From assembly GCA_937973565.1 (NCBI GenBank), contig CALJKQ010000148.1, forward strand, positions 1 through 39,877: a stretch of DNA of 39,877 nucleotides, written 5' to 3'. The stretch comes from an uncultured Saprospiraceae bacterium. Its GTDB lineage: Bacteria > Bacteroidota > Bacteroidia > Chitinophagales > Saprospiraceae. A program made the position numbers and the translations under genes. Under the pieces are notes generated by a model that was given only the letters and a program-made list of their open reading frames with translations, ran no database searches and was not told the origin of the DNA. This document shows, in pieces, positions 33,148 to 39,877 of the stretch (positions are counted from its first letter, which is position 1; every line of letters begins with the position of its first letter).

Positions 33148-33195
33148 TATTTTATTTTGAATAAATCAAAAATAAAATACTTTATTTCAAAATAA
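33148..33195. repeat. Nested AT-only inverted repeats
   Basis: TATTTTATTTTGA (33148-33160) and TCAAAAATAAAATA (33166-33179) pair almost completely (one bulged base) around ATAAA. TTATTT/AAATAA (33182-33195) forms a second perfect palindrome. It lies about 90 bp after the flippase stop; it could be a weak terminator or a protein-binding site. Confidence 0.5.
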
Positions 33196-33285
33196 GACAT
33201 AAATCAAAGCGGATATGGTATAAAATTTTAGAGGGATGTGGCTTTGATATGGTTAATTGTTCTCTTTTTTCACCCTTCACCCCAG

Positions 33286-34743
33286 TCATGGATGGTCGGA
33301 TTTCGAGGCAGAATTGGAACCTATAAAAGCCAAACCGAGATCCCTGATCTGATGGTATAAGCATAAAAGTGCAATGCACAGTGCTATGGATGTATGGATC
33401 ATCAGTCTGATTCCCACATGCCACTCTTCGGAAAAGTTACGCAATACCATAACCGAGGCAAACATCGCCAGACATGCAAATAATATGCGCGACAATGGTT
33501 TCATTAATGCAAGACTGTTTATGCGCAGTAAGCGTACGATCATCCATTGGAAGGGTAAAACAAAAGCAAATGCGGACGCAGAAAAATACAATGCAATGAT
33601 TTCAATGCTGCATTTTTGATAGATGGCCCAAATCAACATAGCTACAGAAATGGATCGGCTGACCAGAGAAAACCAAAACAAGTGGTTCACTTTTCTTTTG
33701 ATGTAAAATATAGGATTGGCCAATGCAAAACTGCCTTGAGCAAGGGCCATAAGGGTCATTATGATAAAAAGGGGGGCGAGTCCCTGCCATTCGGATCTGA
33801 AAAAAAGCGTTATGGCGTCTTCTGCCACCAGGGGAACAAGGGTGAGCAATGGCAAAGCCAAAGTGGCTGCAGATATCAGTAATTTTTGATAGGCAGCAGC
33901 CAGCTGTTGGTCGTCCAAATCAGCGGAGACAAACACCGGCAAAATCACCTTTGACAACGATGCCCCCACCTGTTGAACGGGAAAAACAAGGAGGCGAAAT
34001 GCACGGTCATACATTCCCAAATTGACAGCCGGAGCATATCTCGACAGTAAAAATGTATCTGCGTTTTTGAAGAAGAACTGGATCAGCTGATCTCCCAAAT
34101 TGGCCGAAGCAAAAGGCAGGTTGCTTTTGATGTGTTGCAGAGAAAATGAAAAATGAGGTTTTACCTTGCATACGAGTAACGACAAAATAGAAAGAAGGGC
34201 TGCATAGACCAGTGTTTTAGCAAGCAATGCATATAAACCCACGCCTCTAAAGGCCAACCACACGGACAATAAACCAGATATCAGATTGGCCCAAAATTCA
34301 ATCCAAAACAAATTTTCAAACAACAATTGTTTTCTGAAGATGAGATCAAAACCGGCGTGTGCTGATCCCATGATAATACCCAAACCCAGCCACATCTGAA
34401 TTTCTGCGGTTCCCATTTTCCCTGTCCATACCTGCATTTGGTCAGCAGTTAAAATCATAATTAAAGCGCTGCAAAACGCGAGGCCTATGATCAACCAGAA
34501 TAAACTGGAGTAAAGCTTCTCATCCCATTGCTTTTGAACCATAAATACTTCTGAAAAGCCCAGGTCGTGAAAGGATCTGAAAAATGTAAAGACCATATAG
34601 GGAAAGGCAAATAGTCCAAATTCTGCTGGTGTGATCCAGTGCAATAAGATGAGATTAAAAAACAGGACCATCGCCTGGTTAATCAATTGGGACCCCACTG
34701 TCCATTGAAGTCCCATTTTAATCTTATGTCTTAATGCTGACAA
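33286..34743 (-). CDS. Polysaccharide flippase (MOP/Wzx-like oligosaccharide exporter)
   Basis: The 485-residue protein is hydrophobic throughout, with about 12-14 membrane helices. The N-terminal pattern is typical of the polysaccharide branch of the MOP superfamily (IKMGLQWTVGSQLINQAM, LHWITPAEFGLFAF, FRSFHDLGFSEVFM). A conserved central part (NLPFASANLGDQLIQFFFKNADTFLLSRY) and a YDRAFRLLVFPVQQV segment support it. Such proteins move lipid-linked glycan units across the inner membrane. No glycosyltransferase genes are nearby, which is unusual for Wzx. The start is TTG 34743 or ATG 34716; I kept the TTG because it adds basic residues before the first helix. It lies 63 bp after feoB. Confidence 0.88.
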   Translation of the reverse strand: MSALRHKIKMGLQWTVGSQLINQAMVLFFNLILLHWITPAEFGLFAFPYMVFTFFRSFHDLGFSEVFMVQKQWDEKLYSSLFWLIIGLAFCSALIMILTADQMQVWTGKMGTAEIQMWLGLGIIMGSAHAGFDLIFRKQLLFENLFWIEFWANLISGLLSVWLAFRGVGLYALLAKTLVYAALLSILSLLVCKVKPHFSFSLQHIKSNLPFASANLGDQLIQFFFKNADTFLLSRYAPAVNLGMYDRAFRLLVFPVQQVGASLSKVILPVFVSADLDDQQLAAAYQKLLISAATLALPLLTLVPLVAEDAITLFFRSEWQGLAPLFIIMTLMALAQGSFALANPIFYIKRKVNHLFWFSLVSRSISVAMLIWAIYQKCSIEIIALYFSASAFAFVLPFQWMIVRLLRINSLALMKPLSRILFACLAMFASVMVLRNFSEEWHVGIRLMIHTSIALCIALLCLYHQIRDLGLAFIGSNSASKSDHP

Positions 34744-34806
34744 TGAAATTATGCCTTTGGTTTGGGCACAAATTACACAATTTTAAAGTGACTTGGTTAA
34801 CGCTGC

Positions 34807-36927
34807 TTAAGACAGAAAAAGGAAGGTGAGCCAACTTCCCAAATAAGCGAGCCCCGTCATGAGAACAAACTGAATAGCGGGCCACTTCCACGAATTGGTT
34901 TCTTTTTTGGTAACCGCGAGCGTACTCATACATTGGAGCGCAAATGCATAAAATACCAACAGCGACATTGAAGTGGCAGTGCCATACATAGGCTGGTTGG
35001 TTCCCTGACGAAGTTCTGCTGCCATCCTGTCCCTGACAGAACTTTCTTCTGCATCACCTCCAATGCTGTAAATGGTGGCCATGGTACCCACAAAAACTTC
35101 ACGGGCGGCAAATGAGGTGATGAGTGCAATGCCTATTTTCCAGTCAAAACCCAGCGGTTCGATCGCCGGTTCCATCCATTTTCCCAGGATACCGGCATAG
35201 GATGCCTCTAGCTTAGCCGACTGAATATTGACGGCTTTCTGATCTTCGCTTATATTATTGTAAGTGGATTTGCTTTCTTCCTGTGCGGCGGCTTTTTCTA
35301 TGTTTTGTCCCGGTCCGTAGCTCGCCAAAAACCAAAGTCCCAGAGAAATAAAGACAATAACCTTTCCTGCATTGGTCACAAATGCCAACAGTTTGTCCCA
35401 TACTTCCAGGGCTACATTGCTCCAAATGGGTTTTTTGTAGGAAGGCAATTCCAGCATCAAATAGGATCTTTCATCACTTTTGATCATCCATTTAAGCAAA
35501 AGGGCTACCAACAGTGAAGCGACGATTCCCATTATATACAATGCCATAAAGACCAGACCCTGCACATTAAATGGGCCATGCTGCAAATGTGCGGGAACCA
35601 TGAGTGCAATCAATACCGTATAGACCGGGATTCTGGCTGAACACGGTATCAATGGGGCAACCATAATGGTAATCAATCTTTCTTTCCAGCTGCCTATGGT
35701 GCGTGTACTCATGATGGCAGGAATGGCACATGCACCGCTGGAAATCAGGGATACCATACTCCTTCCATTGAGTCCAAATTTTTGCATTACATGATCAAAC
35801 ATGTACACTACCCTGCTCATGTACCCGGATTCTTCCAGCAAGGCAAGGAAAAAAAAGAGGATTACAATCTGAGGTGCAAATACCAATACACCACTCAAGC
35901 CGGCCAATAAGCCATCTACCAATAAATCGGTCACCCATGAAGCAGGAAGCCATTGTCTTGTCTGACTACCCAAATAGGAAAATGCAGATTCAATCCATGA
36001 CATCGGATACTCCGCCAACCAAAAAATAGACTGGAAGATTACAAACATCAGTCCGAAAAAAATCAGCGGTCCTGCTACTCTGTGGGTAAGCAGCCCATCC
36101 AATGAAACACTGAATTTTTGTTCCCTTGAATCGTTGGTCTCCATGACACCTTTTAAGGCCTCCTGGATAAAGGCAAACCGGCGCATGGTTTCCTGGATTT
36201 GGAGTCTAATGTTTTCAAAGCCAAGCTGCGCCATATTTTCATGCAACAATGATCTGCTTTTGGCTTCTATAAAATCCATCCACTCGTGATGGTGGGCTAT
36301 CAGCTTATGGCGATAATTGTTGATTTCCTCCTTAAGTAAACCCGCTGTTTGAATGGCTGCTTGTGTTTCCAACTCAGAAAACGGATAGATCTGTTGGGTT
36401 CTTAAAAACCTTTGTACATCGCCCGACACAAAATTTCCTATTTCCTGTTTTAAATTGACCAAACCATCGCCGTTGCGTGCATTCATGCCAATTACAGGGA
36501 CTCCCAAAAATTGATGAAGGGCATGGCTATCCAGTCGATGTCCGTTTTCCGCAAACACGTCCATCATATTGAGCACAACTATGGTAGGAATGCCAAGGTC
36601 GATGATCTGGGTAGCCAACAAAAGGTGCCTTTCCAGCTGGTTTACATCCGTAACATAAACCACCAAATCGGGATACGTATCGTTGTGCGGATTGCATAGT
36701 ACCGAACATACCAGTTTTTCATCTTTTGAATTGGGAAACAGACTATAGGTACCGGGTAAATCGGTAATTTTAATTTCTTGTCCGGAAACCGAAAAAGTAC
36801 CTGTTTTTTTTTCAACGGTAACGCCGGGGAAATTAGCTGTCTTTTGGCGCAGGCCGGTAAGTAAGTTGAAGATACTGGATTTTCCGGCATTGGGATTGCC
36901 GATCAGCGCTACCCGCATTGGTTTCAT
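34807..36927 (-). CDS. feoB: Ferrous iron transport protein B
   Basis: FeoB takes up Fe2+ across the inner membrane. The 706-residue protein has the N-terminal G domain: G1 GNPNAGKSS (10-18), NFPGVTVEKKTG for the switch region, DLPGTYSL for G3 and VLNMMDV for G4. A helical spacer follows, then the two Gate-type membrane modules (LLEESGYMSRVVYMFD, SGACAIPAIMSTRTI, PCSARIPVYTVLI) and REVFVGTMATIYSIGG. The Cys in the gate motifs (CAIPA, PCSARIP) is present. The ATG overlaps the feoA stop by 4 bp (ATGA), indicating coupling. Confidence 0.97.
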   Translation of the reverse strand: MKPMRVALIGNPNAGKSSIFNLLTGLRQKTANFPGVTVEKKTGTFSVSGQEIKITDLPGTYSLFPNSKDEKLVCSVLCNPHNDTYPDLVVYVTDVNQLERHLLLATQIIDLGIPTIVVLNMMDVFAENGHRLDSHALHQFLGVPVIGMNARNGDGLVNLKQEIGNFVSGDVQRFLRTQQIYPFSELETQAAIQTAGLLKEEINNYRHKLIAHHHEWMDFIEAKSRSLLHENMAQLGFENIRLQIQETMRRFAFIQEALKGVMETNDSREQKFSVSLDGLLTHRVAGPLIFFGLMFVIFQSIFWLAEYPMSWIESAFSYLGSQTRQWLPASWVTDLLVDGLLAGLSGVLVFAPQIVILFFFLALLEESGYMSRVVYMFDHVMQKFGLNGRSMVSLISSGACAIPAIMSTRTIGSWKERLITIMVAPLIPCSARIPVYTVLIALMVPAHLQHGPFNVQGLVFMALYIMGIVASLLVALLLKWMIKSDERSYLMLELPSYKKPIWSNVALEVWDKLLAFVTNAGKVIVFISLGLWFLASYGPGQNIEKAAAQEESKSTYNNISEDQKAVNIQSAKLEASYAGILGKWMEPAIEPLGFDWKIGIALITSFAAREVFVGTMATIYSIGGDAEESSVRDRMAAELRQGTNQPMYGTATSMSLLVFYAFALQCMSTLAVTKKETNSWKWPAIQFVLMTGLAYLGSWLTFLFLS

Positions 36928-37151
36928 AGCAATTCTATTTCAACGGAAGCTGCCTCATTTTCTCTCATGGCAATCAAGTGATTTTGCATTTTGATGTACA
37001 AAGCCCCCCCAAAAGGAGCCTTTCTTACGAGTTCTACCCTGGCGTTGGGCAATAATCCCATCGTAAGTAGTTTACATGTAGCATCAAAATCAGCGAATTG
37101 GCGGATGAGTGCATTTTGACCAACCTTGAGATCCAAAATTGTTGTTTTCAC
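36924..37151 (-). CDS. feoA: Ferrous iron transport protein A
   Basis: The 75-residue protein has the SH3-like FeoA fold: ILDLKVGQNALIRQF, LLTMGLLPNARVELVRKAP, and an end LIAMRENEAASVEIEL that matches the usual AL+...A..I.V. FeoA is a small cytoplasmic helper that binds FeoB. Length is standard. Its stop overlaps the feoB start by 4 bp. A good promoter at 37178-37207 and an AT-rich palindrome at 37219-37235 lie upstream. Confidence 0.95.
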   Translation of the reverse strand: MKTTILDLKVGQNALIRQFADFDATCKLLTMGLLPNARVELVRKAPFGGALYIKMQNHLIAMRENEAASVEIELL

Positions 37152-37177
37152 AAATGCTTATTTAGACTAATTTTAAA

Positions 37178-37207
37178 CAAAGATAGCGTAATTTTGATTT
37201 TAACAAA
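37178..37207 (-). promoter_or_regulatory. Promoter of feoAB
   Basis: On the minus strand TTTG (37207-37204), 18 bp, then TATCTTTG (37185-37178) matches both promoter elements well. The feoA ATG at 37151 is 27 bp downstream. Confidence 0.66.
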
Positions 37208-37218
37208 CGCGGAACTCA

Positions 37219-37235
37219 TGATTATTATCAATAAT
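37219..37235. promoter_or_regulatory. Candidate iron/metal-regulator operator upstream of feoAB
   Basis: ATTATT (37221-37226) and AATAAT (37230-37235) form a perfect inverted repeat around ATC within an AT-rich TGATTATTATCAATAATTGA context, resembling Fur-type boxes. It ends about 12 bp upstream of the -33 element of feoA. A Fur homologue is not encoded in the window; regulation is inferred. Confidence 0.3.
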
Positions 37236-37386
37236 TGAGGTGTTTTGCGTCTCTTTTTATTTGAAAACTAACTGCGCGCGTATATGATGAACTACCTGCA
37301 TTTTATAATAAATTGAACACAAGCGTTTTATTAAAAATGTGGCTTTATTACATTCCATATCGGTAACAATTACATCTAATAGAAAA

Positions 37387-38544
37387 ATGAAGTCATTTTG
37401 GCCAACGATCTTCTTGCTATTGCTACTTGGAAAAGCCGGCACACAAAATCCAATTAACTGGGACAGCTTATTCAATGCAGGCGCTTACGCTACCATCCTT
37501 GAACAAACGGGACTCCTTTTAGCATCAGACAGCAACAATACAGAAATAAAGAGTATAGTTGCCAGGGCTGCCTTTTCCGGCAACCGGTATTCACTGGCCA
37601 AAAAATATGCAACAATGCTGGAGGCGCAGGGAATTGATACCACCAAACAGCGGCAAATACTCATGAAAATTTACGAAGCAGAACAAAATTATCCGCTTGC
37701 CGTAAAATATGGTCAAAAACTCCGAAACACTTTCCCTGATCAAGGCTACTACCCCCGAAAGCTGGCTGAATATCATCTGGCAAGTGGTTATGCAACAGAA
37801 GCGCTGAATTTGTACCGGGCTGCCTATCAGACAGAAAGTGAAGACCTGGCCAACGTGATCGCTTATGCTGATCAGTTGAGCAGACAGAGTTTGCATCAAC
37901 TTGCCGATAGCATTGTGACTCTAGCTTTACAATTTGAAGCCGAAAATCTACAGCTTCATGGCATGGCAGCCAAAATAAAAATGGCCTTGAAGCAATACAA
38001 TGAAGCACTCCGTCATTTTAAAATTATCGAAGCCCAAAGCGTACTGAATCCCTGGCAATATAAAAATGCAGGCTATGCCTATTTTATGGTTGATTCTCTG
38101 CAAAAAGCAAGAATCTATCTTGAACGTTCGTTGCAAAATGAATCATCACCGGAATTGAACTTTTATTACCTGGCGCTCGTACATACCAGTCTATTCAATC
38201 CTGAGGAAGCAAAGGGCTATTTCAACAAAGCCATTGAGGCAGGGATCTCAGGACATATAAAAACCTATCTTCACCATTTGGCAGGCTTTGACGCCAGAGA
38301 AGAACAGTATGCTGATGCCATGGAAAAACTGGAATTGTCATACCGCCTCTTCCACGATGCCGAGAGTCTTTTTTACCTGGGTGCCTATGCAGAGTCGAGG
38401 TATAAAAACAAACATAAAGCCATCGCTTATTATGAAAAGTACCTGAAAGCATGTGAAGATTTGCAATGTGCACAGGAAGATGTAGCAAAAAAAAGATTAG
38501 AAGTTTTGAAAGAATATGAATTTATGAAATCCAAAAGCCAATAA
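37387..38544 (+). CDS. Secreted tetratricopeptide-repeat protein
   Basis: Using the ATG at 37387 (MKSFWPTIFLLLLLGKAGTQ) the product has 385 residues with a clear signal peptide; the frame opens earlier at a GTG (37339), but that would bury the signal. The mature part is helical with repeated TPR-like pairs, e.g. YPLAVKYGQKLRNTFPDQGYY, ATEALNLYRAAYQTE, QYNEALRHFKIIEAQS, LQKARIYLERSLQNE and KAIAYYEKYLKACEDL. Such periplasmic TPR proteins act as scaffolds; no partner is identified. The VOC gene starts 2 bp after its stop. Confidence 0.85.
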   Translation: MKSFWPTIFLLLLLGKAGTQNPINWDSLFNAGAYATILEQTGLLLASDSNNTEIKSIVARAAFSGNRYSLAKKYATMLEAQGIDTTKQRQILMKIYEAEQNYPLAVKYGQKLRNTFPDQGYYPRKLAEYHLASGYATEALNLYRAAYQTESEDLANVIAYADQLSRQSLHQLADSIVTLALQFEAENLQLHGMAAKIKMALKQYNEALRHFKIIEAQSVLNPWQYKNAGYAYFMVDSLQKARIYLERSLQNESSPELNFYYLALVHTSLFNPEEAKGYFNKAIEAGISGHIKTYLHHLAGFDAREEQYADAMEKLELSYRLFHDAESLFYLGAYAESRYKNKHKAIAYYEKYLKACEDLQCAQEDVAKKRLEVLKEYEFMKSKSQ

Positions 38545-38546
38545 GC

Positions 38547-38936
38547 ATGTCTGATCAATTGTTTCAAATAGCACTGGTTGTTAAAGACTACGATGAAGCT
38601 ATATATTTCTATACCCAAATCCTGGATTTTGAATTATTGGAAGACACCGCAATGTCTGAAACCAAGAGATGGGTGGTGGTGTGTCCCAAAGGACAAAAAG
38701 GGTGCAAACTATTACTGGCTAAAGCAACCACAGAAGAACAACTGAGCCGGGTTGGCAATCAGACCGGTGGCAGGGTTTTTCTTTTTATGCATACAGATCG
38801 GTTGGATGCTATATACCAAAACCTCATTCATCACAAGGTGAGTATCATCAGGGAACCTTCCGTTGAGTCATATGGCCGTGTCTTTGTATTCGCAGACCTT
38901 TATGGTAATCTGTGGGATGTAATTGAGCCTATTTGA
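38547..38936 (+). CDS. VOC family (glyoxalase-like) protein
   Basis: The 129-residue protein shows the vicinal-oxygen-chelate fold: LFQIALVVKDYDEAIYFYTQ, then RVFLFMHTDRLDAIYQNL, and FVFADLYGNLWDVIEPI, close to the F.DP.GN.WDL.EP ending of the glyoxalase-like branch. It differs in sequence from the VOC protein at 16795-17205. Metal ligands are suggested by an N-terminal Gln and the terminal Glu. The substrate is unknown. Its stop lies 8 bp inside the convergent dehydrogenase-like gene. Confidence 0.88.
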   Translation: MSDQLFQIALVVKDYDEAIYFYTQILDFELLEDTAMSETKRWVVVCPKGQKGCKLLLAKATTEEQLSRVGNQTGGRVFLFMHTDRLDAIYQNLIHHKVSIIREPSVESYGRVFVFADLYGNLWDVIEPI

Positions 38937-39877
38937 TCAATTGGAGGTTGGAAGCCACATTGAGCAGTTCTCCCCTTTCCACAATCAGCGTTGCATCTGA
39001 ATAAATGGTCTGAGCAACATCGAGATCACAACTGGCACCATTCCTGGGTTTGATGACCACTATGGCATTGTGCAAAATGGCCGGTGGCACTGTGCCTCCT
39101 GCCCAATTGGCGGCATTGGACCAAGAACCACTGCCGGTAAAAACATAAACCGTATTGACTACTCCATCGGAGGTGACTCTGTAAACAGCTCCTGCGCCAT
39201 TGCTGCAGGCCAACAATTCGCCGGCTTCATTTTCTCCAAAATCTGAAATGTTTAATGGACTGCTGATCGTCTGTGTGCTCACCACCCATGATGAAGTGCC
39301 GGTGTTGTAAATTATCTTGTAAAAGACACCCGAATAATAGTCTGCTGCTATATAATAACCCCGCATGTTTTCGTACTGATAACCCCTGTATACAGTACCC
39401 CCTACAACCGATGCTGCCGGGTTTTGGGTAACATAAGCGTGCACCGGAAAGGTATAAGTGCTACTGCCACATCCTGAACTGTTGAAGGTATTATTTCCTT
39501 CATAGCACCGCCATCCGAAGTTGGTGCCGGCAGCACCTGAAAAAGGGATCCGGTTTATTTCCTCAAAGGCATCCTGACCTACATCGCCAATCCAGATGTC
39601 TTTGTTCAGTCTGTCAAAACTCCATCTGAACGGATTCCTGAGACCAATGGCAAAAACTTCATTGCCAAAAGGATTGGTGGGTGGTATGGTATAAAAAGGA
39701 GCTGTACTGCCTGTGCTCACATTCAAACGCAGTAATTTGCCCAAAAGAGAAGTCGTATTTTGGCTGTTGTTGGAAGGGTCGCCCGATCCGCCTCCATCGC
39801 CGGTTGAAAGATACAGATAACCATCGTCACCAAAATGCATTTCACCCCCATTGTGGTTGCTGTTGGTTGGGTGAGAA
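38929..39877 (-). CDS. Glucose/sorbosone dehydrogenase-like (PQQ-type) secreted protein, N-terminus beyond right edge
   Basis: The frame is open to the window edge: before the internal Met at 39840 it reads SHPTNSNHNGGE, so the coding sequence starts beyond 39877. The HNGGEMHFGDDGYLYLSTGDGG segment is the signature of the soluble quinoprotein glucose/sorbosone dehydrogenase fold (six-bladed propeller). GNEVFAIGLRNPFRWSFD and DIWIGDVGQDAFEEIN follow in family order. After about residue 240 of this part comes a separate module (GSGSWSNAANWAGGTVPP ... GASCDLDVAQTIYSDATLIV), a beta-helix-like unit common in Bacteroidota secreted proteins. No full type IX sorting domain follows; the protein ends NLQLIK. 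Whether it has dehydrogenase activity is unknown. The 3' end overlaps the VOC gene by 8 bp. Confidence 0.9.
   Translation of the reverse strand, partial: SHPTNSNHNGGEMHFGDDGYLYLSTGDGGGSGDPSNNSQNTTSLLGKLLRLNVSTGSTAPFYTIPPTNPFGNEVFAIGLRNPFRWSFDRLNKDIWIGDVGQDAFEEINRIPFSGAAGTNFGWRCYEGNNTFNSSGCGSSTYTFPVHAYVTQNPAASVVGGTVYRGYQYENMRGYYIAADYYSGVFYKIIYNTGTSSWVVSTQTISSPLNISDFGENEAGELLACSNGAGAVYRVTSDGVVNTVYVFTGSGSWSNAANWAGGTVPPAILHNAIVVIKPRNGASCDLDVAQTIYSDATLIVERGELLNVASNLQLIK

Larger units (their letters stand above)
32979..33285. other. Intergenic region between the flippase gene and atpD
   Basis: The 307-bp AT-rich gap has no credible gene. It holds the atpD promoter element (33061-33068) and a cluster of AT-only inverted repeats (33148-33179 and 33182-33195). 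ATAAATCAAA occurs twice (33161-33170 and about 33199). Confidence 0.6.

Noticed and set aside
37257..37475. Minus-strand open frame of 72 residues upstream of the TPR gene
   Set aside because: It overlaps the signal peptide and first codons of the TPR gene on the other strand and has no family resemblance or promoter.
1..39877. Possible CRISPR array, phage, transposon or defence island
   Set aside because: No spacer-repeat array, transposase, integrase, tRNA-associated att site or nuclease/defence gene was found; the only tandem repeats are the coding HYR-like units.

Overview
The window looks like a chromosomal segment of a Bacteroidota bacterium, most probably of the Saprospiria/Saprospiraceae. 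Several signs agree: a PorP/SprF type IX secretion protein, a large secreted protein of tandem HYR-like repeats, promoter elements of the TAnnTTTG type with an upstream TTG or TTTG, almost no Shine-Dalgarno sites, several TTG starts, an Asp-type MurA, and a short AtpC encoded beside AtpD. The placement is inferred from gene content alone. There is no rRNA, tRNA, CRISPR array, insertion sequence or phage gene that I can see; this is mostly core and envelope-related chromosome.

Layout. 1-3563 (-) is the N-terminal part of a giant repeat protein that runs off the left edge. It has no internal stop and must be read as an edge-truncated gene. 3908-4952 (+) is an SPFH membrane protein with a small ribbon-helix-helix protein. 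4961-8051 (-) holds a small unknown gene, then a tight operon yicC-gmk-apaG-M15 peptidase. 8392-10374 (+) has a Crp/Fnr regulator and PorP/SprF. 10522-13183 (-) has murA and an M16 protease. 13451-16794 (+) has a small beta-barrel protein, a GH3-family enzyme, a small conserved gene and recO. 16795-21253 (-) has a VOC protein, a PpiD-like foldase and a secreted protein of unknown function. 21534-27543 (+) is a run of SurA/parvulin-type factors followed by an S41 (CtpA-like) protease. 27548-30213 (-) is esterase, MBL hydrolase and rnhB. 30474-31013 (+) is an orphan ECF-type sigma factor. 31196-37151 (-) has atpC, atpD, a polysaccharide flippase and feoAB. 37387-38936 (+) is a TPR protein and a second VOC protein. 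38929-39877 (-) is a glucose/sorbosone-dehydrogenase-like secreted protein cut by the right edge.

How the genes fit together. The strongest theme is envelope biogenesis. Four SurA/PpiD-like periplasmic folding factors and a C-terminal processing protease sit within 10 kb, in a genome whose secreted proteins (the HYR-repeat protein, the esterase with a sorting-like tail, the dehydrogenase) would need outer-membrane assembly and type IX secretion. Cell-wall genes (murA, M15 peptidase), a flippase and ferrous iron uptake add to this.

The best leads for follow-up are the repeat protein, the Asp-type MurA, the foldase cluster, the GH3 enzyme, the operator-like palindromes upstream of the Crp/Fnr gene and of feoA, and a short motif (CTGAAAATCAA) that recurs in several otherwise empty intergenic regions. 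I found no clear evidence for an undescribed defence or mobile system here.
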